46,680 nt of DNA from Gemmatimonadota bacterium (GTDB taxonomy: Bacteria > ARS69), in contig JASLLL010000021.1 in assembly GCA_030747075.1 (NCBI GenBank), positions 1 to 46,680 on the forward strand, read 5' to 3'. The notes under the pieces were generated by a model that was not told the origin of the DNA, ran no database searches, and saw only the letters and a program-made list of their open reading frames with translations. Below, one piece after another: positions 17,319 to 25,129 of the stretch (the first letter of the stretch is position 1; the number at the start of each line of letters is the position of its first letter). A program made the position numbers and the translations under genes.

Positions 17319-20138
17319 GTGACGGCAATACTTGGCATCTCGGCGTTCTACCATGACGCGGCCGCCGCGCTCGTCGTGGACGGAAAGGTCGTGGCCGCCG
17401 CGCAGGAGGAACGCTTCTCCCGCGTCAAACATGACGACCGATTTCCGACGCAAGCGGTGGAGTCCTGCCTGAAGCAGGCGGGGATCGCCGCGCAGGATCT
17501 CGACTTCGTCGGCTTTTACGACAAGCCGTATCAGAAGTTCGACCGCCTGCTGGAAACACACCTCGCGTACGCACCGGCCGGGTTCCGGGCTTTCGCGAAG
17601 GCGCTTCCCCTCTGGATGAAGGTGAAGCTCCGCCTTCCTCGCGAGATGAACCGCGGCCTCGGAAACCAGTACGGCAAGAGTTTCGTCTTTGCGGAACACC
17701 ACGAATCCCACGCGGCCAGCGCGTTCTTCCCGTCGCCGTTTGAAGACGCGGCCATACTGACGCTCGACGGGGTCGGGGAATGGGCCACCGCCACCTGGGG
17801 CGTCGGGCACGGGAACCGGATCGAGTTGACGCACGAGCAGCGGTTCCCGCATTCGCCGGGGCTCCTGTATTCCGCGTTCACGCAATACGCGGGCTTTGCG
17901 GTCAACAGCGGCGAGTACAAACTCATGGGGCTCGCGCCGTACGGGGAACCCCGCTACGCGGACCTCATTCTGGAACGAATGGTGGATCTGAAGGACGACG
18001 GTTCGTTCCGGCTCGACATGCGGTACTTCAACTACTGTCACGGGCACATGATGATCTCGGCGAAGTTCGAGCAACTCCTGGGCGGCCCGGCCCGGAGACC
18101 GGAGTCGCCACTCACGCAGCGCGACATGGACATTGCCGCATCCATCCAGCAGGTCATCGAGTGGATCATGCTGCGTGCCGCGGCCCATGTGCACAAAGAG
18201 ACCGGACAGCAGAACCTGTGCCTTGCCGGAGGCGTTGCGCTGAACTGCGTGGGAAACGGGCGCATCCTGCGAGAGGGCCCGTTCGAGAATGTCTGGATTC
18301 AACCTGCCGCGGGGGACGCGGGCGGCGCGCTCGGGGTGGCGCTTCTCGTGTGGCATCAACTTCTCGACAATGAACGGGTGCCGGAAGCCGGGGATGCGCA
18401 GTCCGGATCGCTTCTGGGCGAGTCCTTTGACGATACGGAGATCGAGGACTTTCTGGAGAGCGTCGGGGCACGCTATGAGCGTGTGGACGACAAGACCGTT
18501 CTCTGCGAAGAGGTGGCGGCCTCACTTGCCGATGGAAAGGTGGTCGGCTGGTTTCAGGGGCGCATGGAGTTCGGGCCGCGCGCGCTGGGTTGCCGGAGCA
18601 TTCTCGGCGACGCCAGAGACCCGCGCATGCAGTCGGTGATCAACCGGAAGGTGAAGTTCCGCGAGGGCTTCCGCCCCTTCGCCCCCATCGTGCTCCGGGA
18701 ACACGCCTCCGAGTACTTCGAGATGCGTCCCGATCAGGAGAGTCCGTACATGCTTCTGGTCGCCCCCGTAGCGGAAGACAAGTGTGTGCCACCGGAAGAT
18801 CCGGACGCCGAGGGACTGGACCTTCTTCAGCAGCGGCGGTCGGTCATCCCGGCTGTCACGCATGTGAACGGCTCCGCTCGCGTGCAGACCGTGGATGCGG
18901 AACGCTTCCCGCTCCTGCACCGGCTTCTTCGCGCATTTCACGCAAGGACGGACTGCCCTGTTCTGGTGAATACGAGCTTCAACCTCGGGTGGGAACCGAT
19001 TGTGCGATCCCCCGCGGACGCGTATGACACCTTCATGTCTTCCGGGATCGATGTGCTGTGCATGGGGAACTTCCTGCTGCGCAAACAAGCGCAGCCCACC
19101 GCGGGCCCGTTGGTGGATTCCGCGCTCGCGGACGCGCTGGCGAGTCCGTGCTGCGGAGCGCGACTCATGCCTCGCGACGGGAACCTTGTCTGCGAAGCCT
19201 GCAATCACGCGTTCGCCTGTGAAGGGAACATCCCGCGTCTCTTTCATCCGCATGAAAACTACGGCGATTCCGATGACATCACGGATCGCATCCGGTCCTT
19301 CTACGAAGAGACCCCGTTCCCGAACTATGACGAGTTCGACTCCGTTCGTTCGCTGATCGAGAAGTCGCGCCGGGGTCTTTACGCACGCCGTCTCGACGAG
19401 ACGATCCCCCACAATGCCACGGTACTGGAAGCCGGATGCGGGACGGGACAGTTGGCGAACTTCCTCGGGATGTCCTGTCGGCATGTGATCGCAACGGACC
19501 TGTGTCTGAACTCGCTGCGGCTCGGAGAACGCTTCCGGCGCGAACACGATCTCGACCGCGTGCGGTTCATCCAGATGAACCTGTTCCGTCCCGCCGCAAA
19601 ACCACGGAGTTTCGATGTCGTGATCTGCACGGGAGTCCTGCATCACACCGCGGACCCGTTTGCCGGTTTCGCGGGGCTTTCGGAACTCGTGAAGCCGGGA
19701 GGACACATCGTGATCGGTCTGTACAACCGAACCGGGCGGCTGTTCACCAACCTGCGCCGCCAGTTCTTCCGTGTCACAGGCGGCCGCGCCCGGTGGATCG
19801 ATCCGATCCTCCGCGCAGGAGGAGCGGAGAGCGAAAAGGCCCGCACCTGGTTTGAGGATCAGTACCGCAACCCGCATGAGTCGCTGCATACCTTCGGGGA
19901 AGTGCTGGGTTGGTTTGAGCGCACCGGAATCGACTTCGTGCGGGGCGTGCCCGCCATGCGACTGGAGGATGATGGACTCGGGGGCGGGCACCTCTTCGAA
20001 CCCCAGTCGCCGGGAACGGCACTCGACCGGTTCCTCGTGCAGGCCACGCAGATCGTCGCGCCGGGGCAGAAGGAGGGCGGGTTTTTCGTCATGATCGGGA
20101 AGCGGCCCGAAGACGACAGGACCGGGGGGCACCCGTGA
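17319..20138 (+). CDS. Carbamoyltransferase (NodU/CmcH/TobZ family) fused to zinc ribbon and SAM methyltransferase
   Basis: About 939 residues in three parts. Residues 1 to about 350 are a Kae1-like carbamoyltransferase domain with ILGISAFYHDAAAAL, the metal-binding HHESH histidines near 129-133, SGEYKLMGLAPYG and LCLAGGVALNC. About 385-590 is the C-terminal carbamoyltransferase domain with MEFGPRALGCRSIL. About 605-630 is a Trm112-like Cys cluster (CC...CEAC). About 690-830 is a class I SAM methyltransferase with motif I LEAGCGTGQL near residue 703 and VVICTGVLHH. Free-standing carbamoyltransferases are about 570-600 residues, so the methyltransferase is an added fusion. The start could be GTG 17319 (spaced correctly from GGGAG; gives the usual MTAILG N-terminus) or GTG 17313. 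The stop overlaps the next gene (GTGA). The acceptor that is carbamoylated and methylated is unknown. Confidence 0.87.
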   Translation: MTAILGISAFYHDAAAALVVDGKVVAAAQEERFSRVKHDDRFPTQAVESCLKQAGIAAQDLDFVGFYDKPYQKFDRLLETHLAYAPAGFRAFAKALPLWMKVKLRLPREMNRGLGNQYGKSFVFAEHHESHAASAFFPSPFEDAAILTLDGVGEWATATWGVGHGNRIELTHEQRFPHSPGLLYSAFTQYAGFAVNSGEYKLMGLAPYGEPRYADLILERMVDLKDDGSFRLDMRYFNYCHGHMMISAKFEQLLGGPARRPESPLTQRDMDIAASIQQVIEWIMLRAAAHVHKETGQQNLCLAGGVALNCVGNGRILREGPFENVWIQPAAGDAGGALGVALLVWHQLLDNERVPEAGDAQSGSLLGESFDDTEIEDFLESVGARYERVDDKTVLCEEVAASLADGKVVGWFQGRMEFGPRALGCRSILGDARDPRMQSVINRKVKFREGFRPFAPIVLREHASEYFEMRPDQESPYMLLVAPVAEDKCVPPEDPDAEGLDLLQQRRSVIPAVTHVNGSARVQTVDAERFPLLHRLLRAFHARTDCPVLVNTSFNLGWEPIVRSPADAYDTFMSSGIDVLCMGNFLLRKQAQPTAGPLVDSALADALASPCCGARLMPRDGNLVCEACNHAFACEGNIPRLFHPHENYGDSDDITDRIRSFYEETPFPNYDEFDSVRSLIEKSRRGLYARRLDETIPHNATVLEAGCGTGQLANFLGMSCRHVIATDLCLNSLRLGERFRREHDLDRVRFIQMNLFRPAAKPRSFDVVICTGVLHHTADPFAGFAGLSELVKPGGHIVIGLYNRTGRLFTNLRRQFFRVTGGRARWIDPILRAGGAESEKARTWFEDQYRNPHESLHTFGEVLGWFERTGIDFVRGVPAMRLEDDGLGGGHLFEPQSPGTALDRFLVQATQIVAPGQKEGGFFVMIGKRPEDDRTGGHP

Positions 20139-20551
20139 GCATGATTGAACTCAACCGGCAGCCTTCGCGACGCGATCTCCTCTGGTTCGGGGTTATCCTC
20201 CTCGTGTTCTTCGGAGTGATTGGCGCAGTGGCACGCTTCCGGTTCGATGCCCCGACTGCGGGAGCGGCGATGTGGTATGCGGGAGGCGTGGTCACGGCGG
20301 GTTATTTCGCGGTAGACAGGCTCCGAGTCCCAATCTACCTGGGGTGGATGAGGCTCTTCTTCCCGCTGGGGTGGACGATCTCTCACCTCGTGTTGGTCGT
20401 GCTATACTTCGCGATTATGATGCCAATCGGGCTTCTGATGCGAATCGGGAGGTATGATCCGCTTTGTCGGCGGAAGGACCCCGATGCCCCTTCATTCTGG
20501 CAGAAGCGGAAAGTGGCCGGAGATTCCTCCCGGTACCTGCGACAGTTCTGA
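20135..20551 (+). CDS. SxtJ-like small membrane protein
   Basis: 138 residues with three or four hydrophobic segments (about 16-35, 43-58, 69-97). The C-terminus is basic with RRKDPDAPSFW, a segment I associate with SxtJ-family proteins. It begins with GTG in a 4-base overlap with the carbamoyltransferase stop, so it is translationally coupled; an in-frame ATG follows at 20141. SxtJ was named from the saxitoxin cluster, where it sits near a carbamoyltransferase, but its role is not known. In this window the pairing with a carbamoyltransferase and a DUF5989-like protein suggests a membrane-localised complex. The family assignment is from memory of sequence style and neighbourhood. Confidence 0.7.
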   Translation: MSMIELNRQPSRRDLLWFGVILLVFFGVIGAVARFRFDAPTAGAAMWYAGGVVTAGYFAVDRLRVPIYLGWMRLFFPLGWTISHLVLVVLYFAIMMPIGLLMRIGRYDPLCRRKDPDAPSFWQKRKVAGDSSRYLRQF

Positions 20552-20563
20552 CAAGGTGCGAGC

Positions 20564-20779
20564 GTGACCGAAATGAAGCCCGACCAAAGCGCAAAGGCTC
20601 GCCGGTTCGCCGAACAGGCCGGTGGAAAGCCCCGGGGAATGCTGAGTGAGTTCTGGGGCCTGCTTCGGGAGAACAAGAAGTGGTGGCTGACACCCATCAT
20701 TCTGGCGGCGGTTCTTCTGGGCGGGTTCATGATTCTGATGGCCACGCCGCTGTCCCCGCTGATCTACACGCTGTTCTAG
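20564..20779 (+). CDS. DUF5989-like small membrane protein
   Basis: 71 residues, GTG start preceded by AAGG. A soluble N-terminal half (MLSEFWGLLRENKKWWL) leads into one C-terminal transmembrane helix (about 45-69). The FWxxLRxxKKWWLxP pattern is what I recognise as DUF5989, found next to SxtJ and carbamoyltransferase genes. It follows the SxtJ-like gene by 12 bases and ends the operon just before a hairpin. Function unknown; it may be a membrane anchor or accessory subunit for the fusion enzyme upstream. Confidence 0.7.
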   Translation: MTEMKPDQSAKARRFAEQAGGKPRGMLSEFWGLLRENKKWWLTPIILAAVLLGGFMILMATPLSPLIYTLF

Positions 20780-20791
20780 GAGAAGTCCGAC

Positions 20792-20822
20792 GGGCACCCT
20801 CCGCAAAGGTGATCCGGTGCCC
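20792..20822. terminator. Hairpin between convergent operons
   Basis: A perfect 7-bp inverted repeat, GGGCACC (20792-20798) and GGTGCCC (20816-20822) with a 17-base loop. It sits between the end of the DUF5989 gene and the end of dinB and is followed by TCTTTC on the plus strand. It probably serves both convergent transcripts. The T-run is short, so termination strength is uncertain. Confidence 0.45.
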
Positions 20823-20826
20823 TCTT

Positions 20827-22017
20827 TCAACGACGCCCCCCGAACCCGATCACTCTTTCTCCCCAGCGATCCCTGATTCCGTCCACCGCCTGAAGCAGGG
20901 ATTCCCTCTCCTGAGCGTTTTCAAACAGCTCCTCCTGTCTTCCCGAAGAACCCTCCTCCAGTCCGGACACCGACACCCCGAGCAGACGCACCGGAAGGGA
21001 ACCGGCGGAGTCCCAGAGGTTGTGGGCAATGCCGGAGATCTTACGGCCGTCATCCGTGGGAAAGTCCAGCGTGCGATTGCGGGTGATGGTCTTGAAATCC
21101 GGGAAGCGAATCTTCAGTGTGATCGTTCTTCCCGATCTGCCCTTCTTGCGAAGTCTGCGTGACACCTTTTCCGACAGAGACCTGAGAACTCCGCGCACCT
21201 CCGCAGGATCCGCCATGTCTTCCGCCGGGGTCACCTCGTGTCCCATCGATTTCTCCGGGACCTGCTCGAAATAGGGGACGACTTCCGCTTCCAGTTCCCC
21301 GCGTGCCGAGCGACCCAGCCACAGACCCGCTTCTCCCAGGCGATCCGCCAGCAATGAGGGATCTGCTGCCGCCAGGTCCTTCACCCGCACGATGCCCATT
21401 CTGTGAAGAGCGGCCTCTGTTTTCTCTCCGACTCCCCACAACTTCCCCACCGGCATTTCCCCCACGAGACTCCGAAAGCCGCTCCTCGTCAGCACCGTGA
21501 CCCCGGCGGGTTTGTTGAGACCGGATGCGATCTTGGCGATCATTTTCCCCGGTCCCACTCCGACCGATGCCGTCACCCCGACTTCGGTGGCAATACATTC
21601 CTGGATCTTCCGGGCCGCTTCCCGGAGATCCGGCCATCGACGCTCCAGTCCGTTGAAATCCAGAAAGGCCTCATCGACCGATGCCGGTTCCACCCACGGA
21701 GTAAATCGATCCAGAATCTTCAGTACCGCCAGAGAAAAGTGGCGGTACTTCGCTCCATCCGTCGGCACCCTCACAAGCCCCGGACACAACCCCATGGCAC
21801 GCCCCAGGGGCATCCCCGACCCCACACCGAAACCCCGTGCCCGGTAATTGGCCGTCGACACGACTCCCCGGCTTCCCGGTTCCCCTCCCACCGCCAGCGG
21901 GACTTTGGAAAGCGGAGGCCTCATTTTTTCTTCGACCGACGCAAAGAACGCATCCATATCCACATGAGCAATCCGAAGCCGGAGGATTTCCTCTTCCCGG
22001 GGAGAAAGGGGCGTCAT
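20827..22017 (-). CDS. dinB: DNA polymerase IV (Y family, DinB)
   Basis: Translesion polymerase of about 396 residues. The Y-family palm carries IAHVDMDAFFASVEE near the N-terminus and the second catalytic pair in PASVDEAFLDF. The helix-hairpin-helix region GVGPGKMIAKIAS and the little-finger domain follow. Near the C-terminus QEELF looks like a sliding-clamp binding motif. I prefer the ATG at 22017, whose ATGA overlaps the stop of the upstream small gene, over the GTG at 22047, which lacks a Shine-Dalgarno sequence. It forms a two-gene operon with the DUF6504-like gene, with a palindrome in the shared promoter that would fit damage-inducible control. Cytosolic; extends mispaired or damaged primers in the DNA damage response. 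Confidence 0.93.
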   Translation of the reverse strand: MTPLSPREEEILRLRIAHVDMDAFFASVEEKMRPPLSKVPLAVGGEPGSRGVVSTANYRARGFGVGSGMPLGRAMGLCPGLVRVPTDGAKYRHFSLAVLKILDRFTPWVEPASVDEAFLDFNGLERRWPDLREAARKIQECIATEVGVTASVGVGPGKMIAKIASGLNKPAGVTVLTRSGFRSLVGEMPVGKLWGVGEKTEAALHRMGIVRVKDLAAADPSLLADRLGEAGLWLGRSARGELEAEVVPYFEQVPEKSMGHEVTPAEDMADPAEVRGVLRSLSEKVSRRLRKKGRSGRTITLKIRFPDFKTITRNRTLDFPTDDGRKISGIAHNLWDSAGSLPVRLLGVSVSGLEEGSSGRQEELFENAQERESLLQAVDGIRDRWGERVIGFGGRR

Positions 22018-22268
22018 CCTTCGAGATAGATGTTCATGAGTTTCCACCGGCTGGTTCTTGGCTCATAGCTGATCTCGTAGTAGTCCTGTGTGCCCACCCC
22101 GAGAGAAAAGAAATGCACGCGATCCTCTCCCACCCGTTTGATCCAGGTGCCGGCCACCTCGGCGACCGTAAAGTCGCGGTTTCTCCACCGGAAGCGCATG
22201 GGGCGAATCCCCCCTTCACCAAACCGGACCAGGGCGACAATGGGTTCCTCGATTCTTTCGATGGCCAT
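22014..22268 (-). CDS. Small DUF6504-like protein in dinB operon
   Basis: An 84-residue protein starting at ATG 22268 (GGGAG about 10 bases upstream). The core reads IRPMRFRWRNRDFTVAEV, then GTWIKRV, then YYEISYEPRTSRWKLMNIYLEG. This is the compact beta-rich pattern of DUF6504, a family I know from genes beside error-prone Y-family polymerases (ImuB-type cassettes). Its 3' end overlaps the dinB start (ATGA), so both are translated together. There is no membrane segment. The molecular role is unknown; the context points to translesion synthesis or its regulation. The family name is my recognition and less certain than the operon link. Confidence 0.6.
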   Translation of the reverse strand: MAIERIEEPIVALVRFGEGGIRPMRFRWRNRDFTVAEVAGTWIKRVGEDRVHFFSLGVGTQDYYEISYEPRTSRWKLMNIYLEG

Positions 22269-22303
22269 CTTTGTTTTCTCCCTCGCTCTGTCGGACCCAC
22301 CCC

Positions 22304-22332
22304 ACACTACCAGACACCTGTCTGGTAGTCCA
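22304..22332 (-). promoter_or_regulatory. Promoter with palindromic operator for the DUF6504-dinB operon
   Basis: On the minus strand TGGACT (-35, plus 22327-22332) and TAGTGT (-10, plus 22304-22309) are 17 bases apart, 36 bases upstream of the ATG. A perfect 11-bp inverted repeat, ACTACCAGACA (22306-22316) and TGTCTGGTAGT (22319-22329) with a 2-base centre, fills the -35/-10 spacer. That is where a repressor such as a LexA-type factor would bind. The hexamers are weak; the palindrome is unambiguous. Confidence 0.6.
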
Positions 22333-22365
22333 CCCCTCTGCGTCTGCTATTTGTGGTCCGATGAG

Positions 22366-22416
22366 TGTCCCGGATCGGGGACATTCTTTCGCAAGCGGCG
22401 TCCCGGATCGGGGACA
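22366..22416. repeat. Two copies of a 17-bp hairpin-forming repeat
   Basis: GTCCCGGATCGGGGACA occurs at 22367-22383 and again at 22400-22416, 33 bases apart and identical. Each copy can fold on itself (GTCCC with GGGAC). The spacing and palindromic character recall REP-type elements. No transposase is nearby. Confidence 0.7.
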
Positions 22417-22420
22417 CCGC

Positions 22421-22693
22421 CTCCCGAGATGGCGTGGCGGGAGACCGGACGAGAATCTGCAAGGGGTTGATTTTTCACCGATTAGGCGGTCTTTGCGCGG
22501 AGGGCACACAAATCGGCCCCATCCTTGCGTAGAAGTTGGGCAAGCGGGGGTGCCCTCTCCCAACGGTTGGCGCGCGGAGGTGTGTCGCCGACGACCGGGA
22601 GCGAACGGAACCCCCACGGTGATCCCGGCGGACAGCCTGCTCGGGGAATCGTTCAGGGGACGAGGAAATGGCCTCCTCGTCCCCTTATTTTAT
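22421..22693 (+). ncRNA. Candidate structured noncoding RNA ending in intrinsic terminator
   Basis: There is no plausible reading frame here, but nested helices are visible. GAGGGCAC (22500-22507) pairs with GTGCCCTC (22550-22557). Inside it CCCC (22517-22520) pairs with GGGG (22546-22549) and CTTGC (22524-22528) with GCAAG (22540-22544). CTCCCG (22421-22426) pairs with CGGGAG (22438-22443). TTGGCG (22567-22572) pairs with CGCCGA (22586-22591). A strong intrinsic terminator closes it at 22656-22693. The 5' end is undetermined and I found no good promoter. It could be a 6S-like or other regulatory RNA; a short ACAGCCTGC near 22633 resembles part of the 3' side of E. coli 6S RNA, but that may be chance. 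It lies just upstream of, and divergent from, the dinB operon. Confidence 0.35.
22656..22693 (+). terminator. Strong intrinsic terminator
   Basis: A perfect 10-bp stem, GGGGACGAGG (22656-22665) with CCTCGTCCCC (22675-22684) and a 9-base loop, is followed by TTATTTTAT. It is oriented for plus-strand transcription, yet no protein gene lies upstream on that strand for about 1.9 kb, which implies an unannotated transcript. Confidence 0.8.
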
Positions 22694-23472
22694 GCTCCCG
22701 AGAGAGGCACCTCCCTCTCCGGGGCCAGGCCGCTCCGCTGCGATGGCCACCGTCGCCCGCTATCTTCCGCACATTCCCGGACGGCATTCAAAACCCGCCC
22801 CGGCGCGTGTCCGATTCCAGCAAGCACAGGATCCCGTACCGGGGGCCGGATGAGTCGCTCTTACTCACCTGACGCGCATCGACCCCCTCACCCGCGCTCC
22901 CCGGGCCGGGCCTGATCGCTTCCCTTCACGCATTCAGACGATTCCCGCTCATTCGCTTTCGCGACGAAGGCAGGCGGGGCCTTGAGCCCCGTTGAGGATC
23001 GGCCGCGCTTTCGCGACGAAGGCAGGCGTCGTCACGGGAACCCGCAGCACCGGCGGGAGAGACGCCCCGAACCAAAAGGCCCGGGGCGCGTCGACTTTCC
23101 CTGCAGTTGTTCCGTCAGGAGGCCGTGGGTTCCGGCCGTGAGGCCTCCGAAGCTCCCACCATCCTCCGGTGCAGCTCTTTCCAGCAATCCCGGACGCGTG
23201 ACCTCGTCCGGCGGCGGCGTACGATTCTCTTGCGGAATGAAGTTCCCCGAACGCGGGGTCCTCCCCTCATCAGGGCTTCCGCCTTCCTGTCCCTGGTGAC
23301 CTCCCGGACCCGCGAGGGGACTGCGCACGGACGCCGGCAGTGCCATGGAAATCGGGCGCGGGGTGAGCGGCGGAGGCTGCTGACCCGATCCACGGCACCA
23401 TAGAATGGGGACGACCGACGGTCAAGCACCGCATCTTGCGGTATGATCCCGCGACCGAAAAAGGGAGCGCGA
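22694..23472. other. Intergenic stretch without a supported gene
   Basis: About 780 bases between the terminator and the GT-C-like gene. Open frames here have basic, proline- and arginine-rich translations without family features, so I call none. It holds a 23-bp direct repeat (22954 and 23006), a GGGGC-CTTGA-GCCCC hairpin near 22976 and a CGCCCCG/CGGGGCG inverted repeat near 23062-23087. A promoter for the downstream gene must lie here but is not clear. Confidence 0.6.
22954..23028. repeat. 23-bp direct repeat, two copies
   Basis: Identical 23-base units at 22954-22976 and 23006-23028, 52 bases apart, sharing the core TTTCGCGACGAAGGCAGGCG. They lie in noncoding DNA, so codon bias or protein repeats do not explain them. 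Confidence 0.75.
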
Positions 23473-25059
23473 ATGCGTCCGGCGACGGCAAGAACACAAA
23501 GCGAATCCTCCGGGCGGATGGCGCTGTACGCGACGGCGCTCGGTACCGTGGTGCTTGCCGCGCTCTGGTTCGCGGGTAGGGCAGCCCATCCCGGGCCGCT
23601 CGGGTTCCGCCTCGACGACGCATGGATCCACATGGTGTACGGGCGCGGCCTTGCGACCGACGGCTTCCTCTCCTACAACCCCGGCATCCCGTCCACCGGT
23701 TGCACTTCGCCCGCATGGGCGGCCGTCCTGGCCCTCGTGCATCGGGCAGGATTCGCGCTGGAGGCACGCGTCGCGGCGGTGCTCCTGGCAGGCGCTTCGC
23801 TCCACCTTCTCGGCATCCGCGAGGCCTCGCTCCTGGCCGCCCGGATCTCCCCGGGCCGCTGGGCCGGCCCAACCGCGGGAGCGCTCACCGCGCTTTCGTC
23901 CGCCTATGCCGTCGCGGCGTTTTCGGGAATGGAAGTAATGCTCTGCGCGCTCCTGCTCCTCGCGACGGTCCGCGCGGTCCTGGAGAATCGTTTCCTGCGC
24001 GCGGGCATCCTCGCGGCACTCGCCGGTCTCGCACGACCGGAGTCCGCAGCGGTCCTGGCCGTCCTCCTCCTGCACGCGTCACTCCAGCGCGACGAATCCC
24101 GCGCGAAGAACCTCGCCCGCCTCGCACTCCCGCCGCTGATCGCCGGAGCCGCGCTCATGGCGTGGAACCTCCGCGTGGACGGCACCGCCCTCCCCGCGAC
24201 CTACCACGCCAAGGCCTCCGCGCTCCTCGCCGAACTCCCGGGGCGCACGCTCCGGGGTTTCCGCGATATTGTGATCGGTACGCTCCCCTTTGCCGGCGGC
24301 ATCGGGTGGTTGGCTCTCGTCGGGGTCGCGCTCCCCCGCCGCAACGGCGGCCCATCCCGAACGGATGCCGCGCTTCCCCTGGCCGCGGGCGTCGCCTTCC
24401 TTCTGGCCAATCTCGCACTCATCGACCCGGTCGATCCCGCTGCCTTCTACCATCGCCGCTACCTGCTCCCCGCCGTTCCACTCCTGCTGACAGGCGTGGC
24501 GATCGGTGCGGACGCACTCGGGAGACGCATCCGCAAACCTCAAGCGCCGCTCGCGGTTCTGGTCGCCCTGGCCGCCCTTGGCTCGGTCACCACTCTCCGA
24601 ACCGAAAGCCTCCACCTGCACCACGACACCCGCAACATCCACGAGGTGCAGCGCTCGCTGGGTGAGTGGCTCCACCGTCACATCCCCGACGGCCGATGGG
24701 TCGCCGCCTCGGATGCGGGCGCGATTCGCTACTTCTCCGAACGGCCCACCGTCGACCTTCTCGGACTCAACACCCCGGGCATTCTCCGCGAAGGGGAATC
24801 CTTCGTCCGTGAGCATCCGGTTGCGGCGGTCGCGTGGATGCCCGCCTGGTTTCGCCCGATGGAGGCTCCCGGCATGGAAGTCCTCTTCGCCGCGGAAACA
24901 GCCGGTTACACGGTGACCTCGAACCCGAAGATGGGGCGGCAGTGGATCACCGGCGTCCCCGGAGATGCGGGGGATTCGCCCACGCGGCTTCGCTTTTCAG
25001 GATACCGGTCATTCGAAGTGGACTGCCTGCCATGGACGGAAGGAGCCGCGTCTCCCTGA
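23473..25059 (+). CDS. GT-C-like integral membrane glycosyltransferase
   Basis: 528 residues starting at ATG 23473, preceded by AAGGGAG at correct spacing. After a first transmembrane segment (about 17-35) comes RLDDAWIHMVYGRGLATDG, the acidic DD motif of the first periplasmic loop of GT-C enzymes. Then follow about nine further hydrophobic segments to about residue 400 and a soluble C-terminal domain of about 130 residues. GT-C enzymes move a sugar from a polyprenyl-phosphate donor to lipid, protein or glycan in the periplasm. Donor and acceptor here are unknown. Gene context (next gene is a nucleotidyltransferase, 70 bases downstream) does not help. It may also be a lineage-specific membrane protein without transferase activity. 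Confidence 0.65.
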   Translation: MRPATARTQSESSGRMALYATALGTVVLAALWFAGRAAHPGPLGFRLDDAWIHMVYGRGLATDGFLSYNPGIPSTGCTSPAWAAVLALVHRAGFALEARVAAVLLAGASLHLLGIREASLLAARISPGRWAGPTAGALTALSSAYAVAAFSGMEVMLCALLLLATVRAVLENRFLRAGILAALAGLARPESAAVLAVLLLHASLQRDESRAKNLARLALPPLIAGAALMAWNLRVDGTALPATYHAKASALLAELPGRTLRGFRDIVIGTLPFAGGIGWLALVGVALPRRNGGPSRTDAALPLAAGVAFLLANLALIDPVDPAAFYHRRYLLPAVPLLLTGVAIGADALGRRIRKPQAPLAVLVALAALGSVTTLRTESLHLHHDTRNIHEVQRSLGEWLHRHIPDGRWVAASDAGAIRYFSERPTVDLLGLNTPGILREGESFVREHPVAAVAWMPAWFRPMEAPGMEVLFAAETAGYTVTSNPKMGRQWITGVPGDAGDSPTRLRFSGYRSFEVDCLPWTEGAASP

Positions 25060-25118
25060 CGCAGCCCACTCCCACGCCACCCTTCCCGCGACCTCTTCGG
25101 GAGGCTATGCTCCGCGTC

Positions 25119-25125
25119 GGAGGTG
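25119..25125 (+). promoter_or_regulatory. Ribosome binding site that points to a CTG start
   Basis: GGAGGTG, a strong Shine-Dalgarno sequence, ends 4 bases before an in-frame CTG at 25130. No in-frame ATG, GTG or TTG occurs between 24965 and the conserved domain, and the ATG at 24965 lies 95 bases inside the previous gene. Confidence 0.6.
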
Positions 25126-25129
25126 CACC

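Noticed and set aside
22271-22915. 214-residue plus-strand frame
   Set aside because: It runs across the promoter, hairpin repeats and terminator, has no ribosome binding site and no family features.
22982-23299. 105-residue plus-strand frame in the gene-free region
   Set aside because: Composition is Arg/Pro/Ser-rich, it contains the second direct repeat copy, and nothing supports translation.
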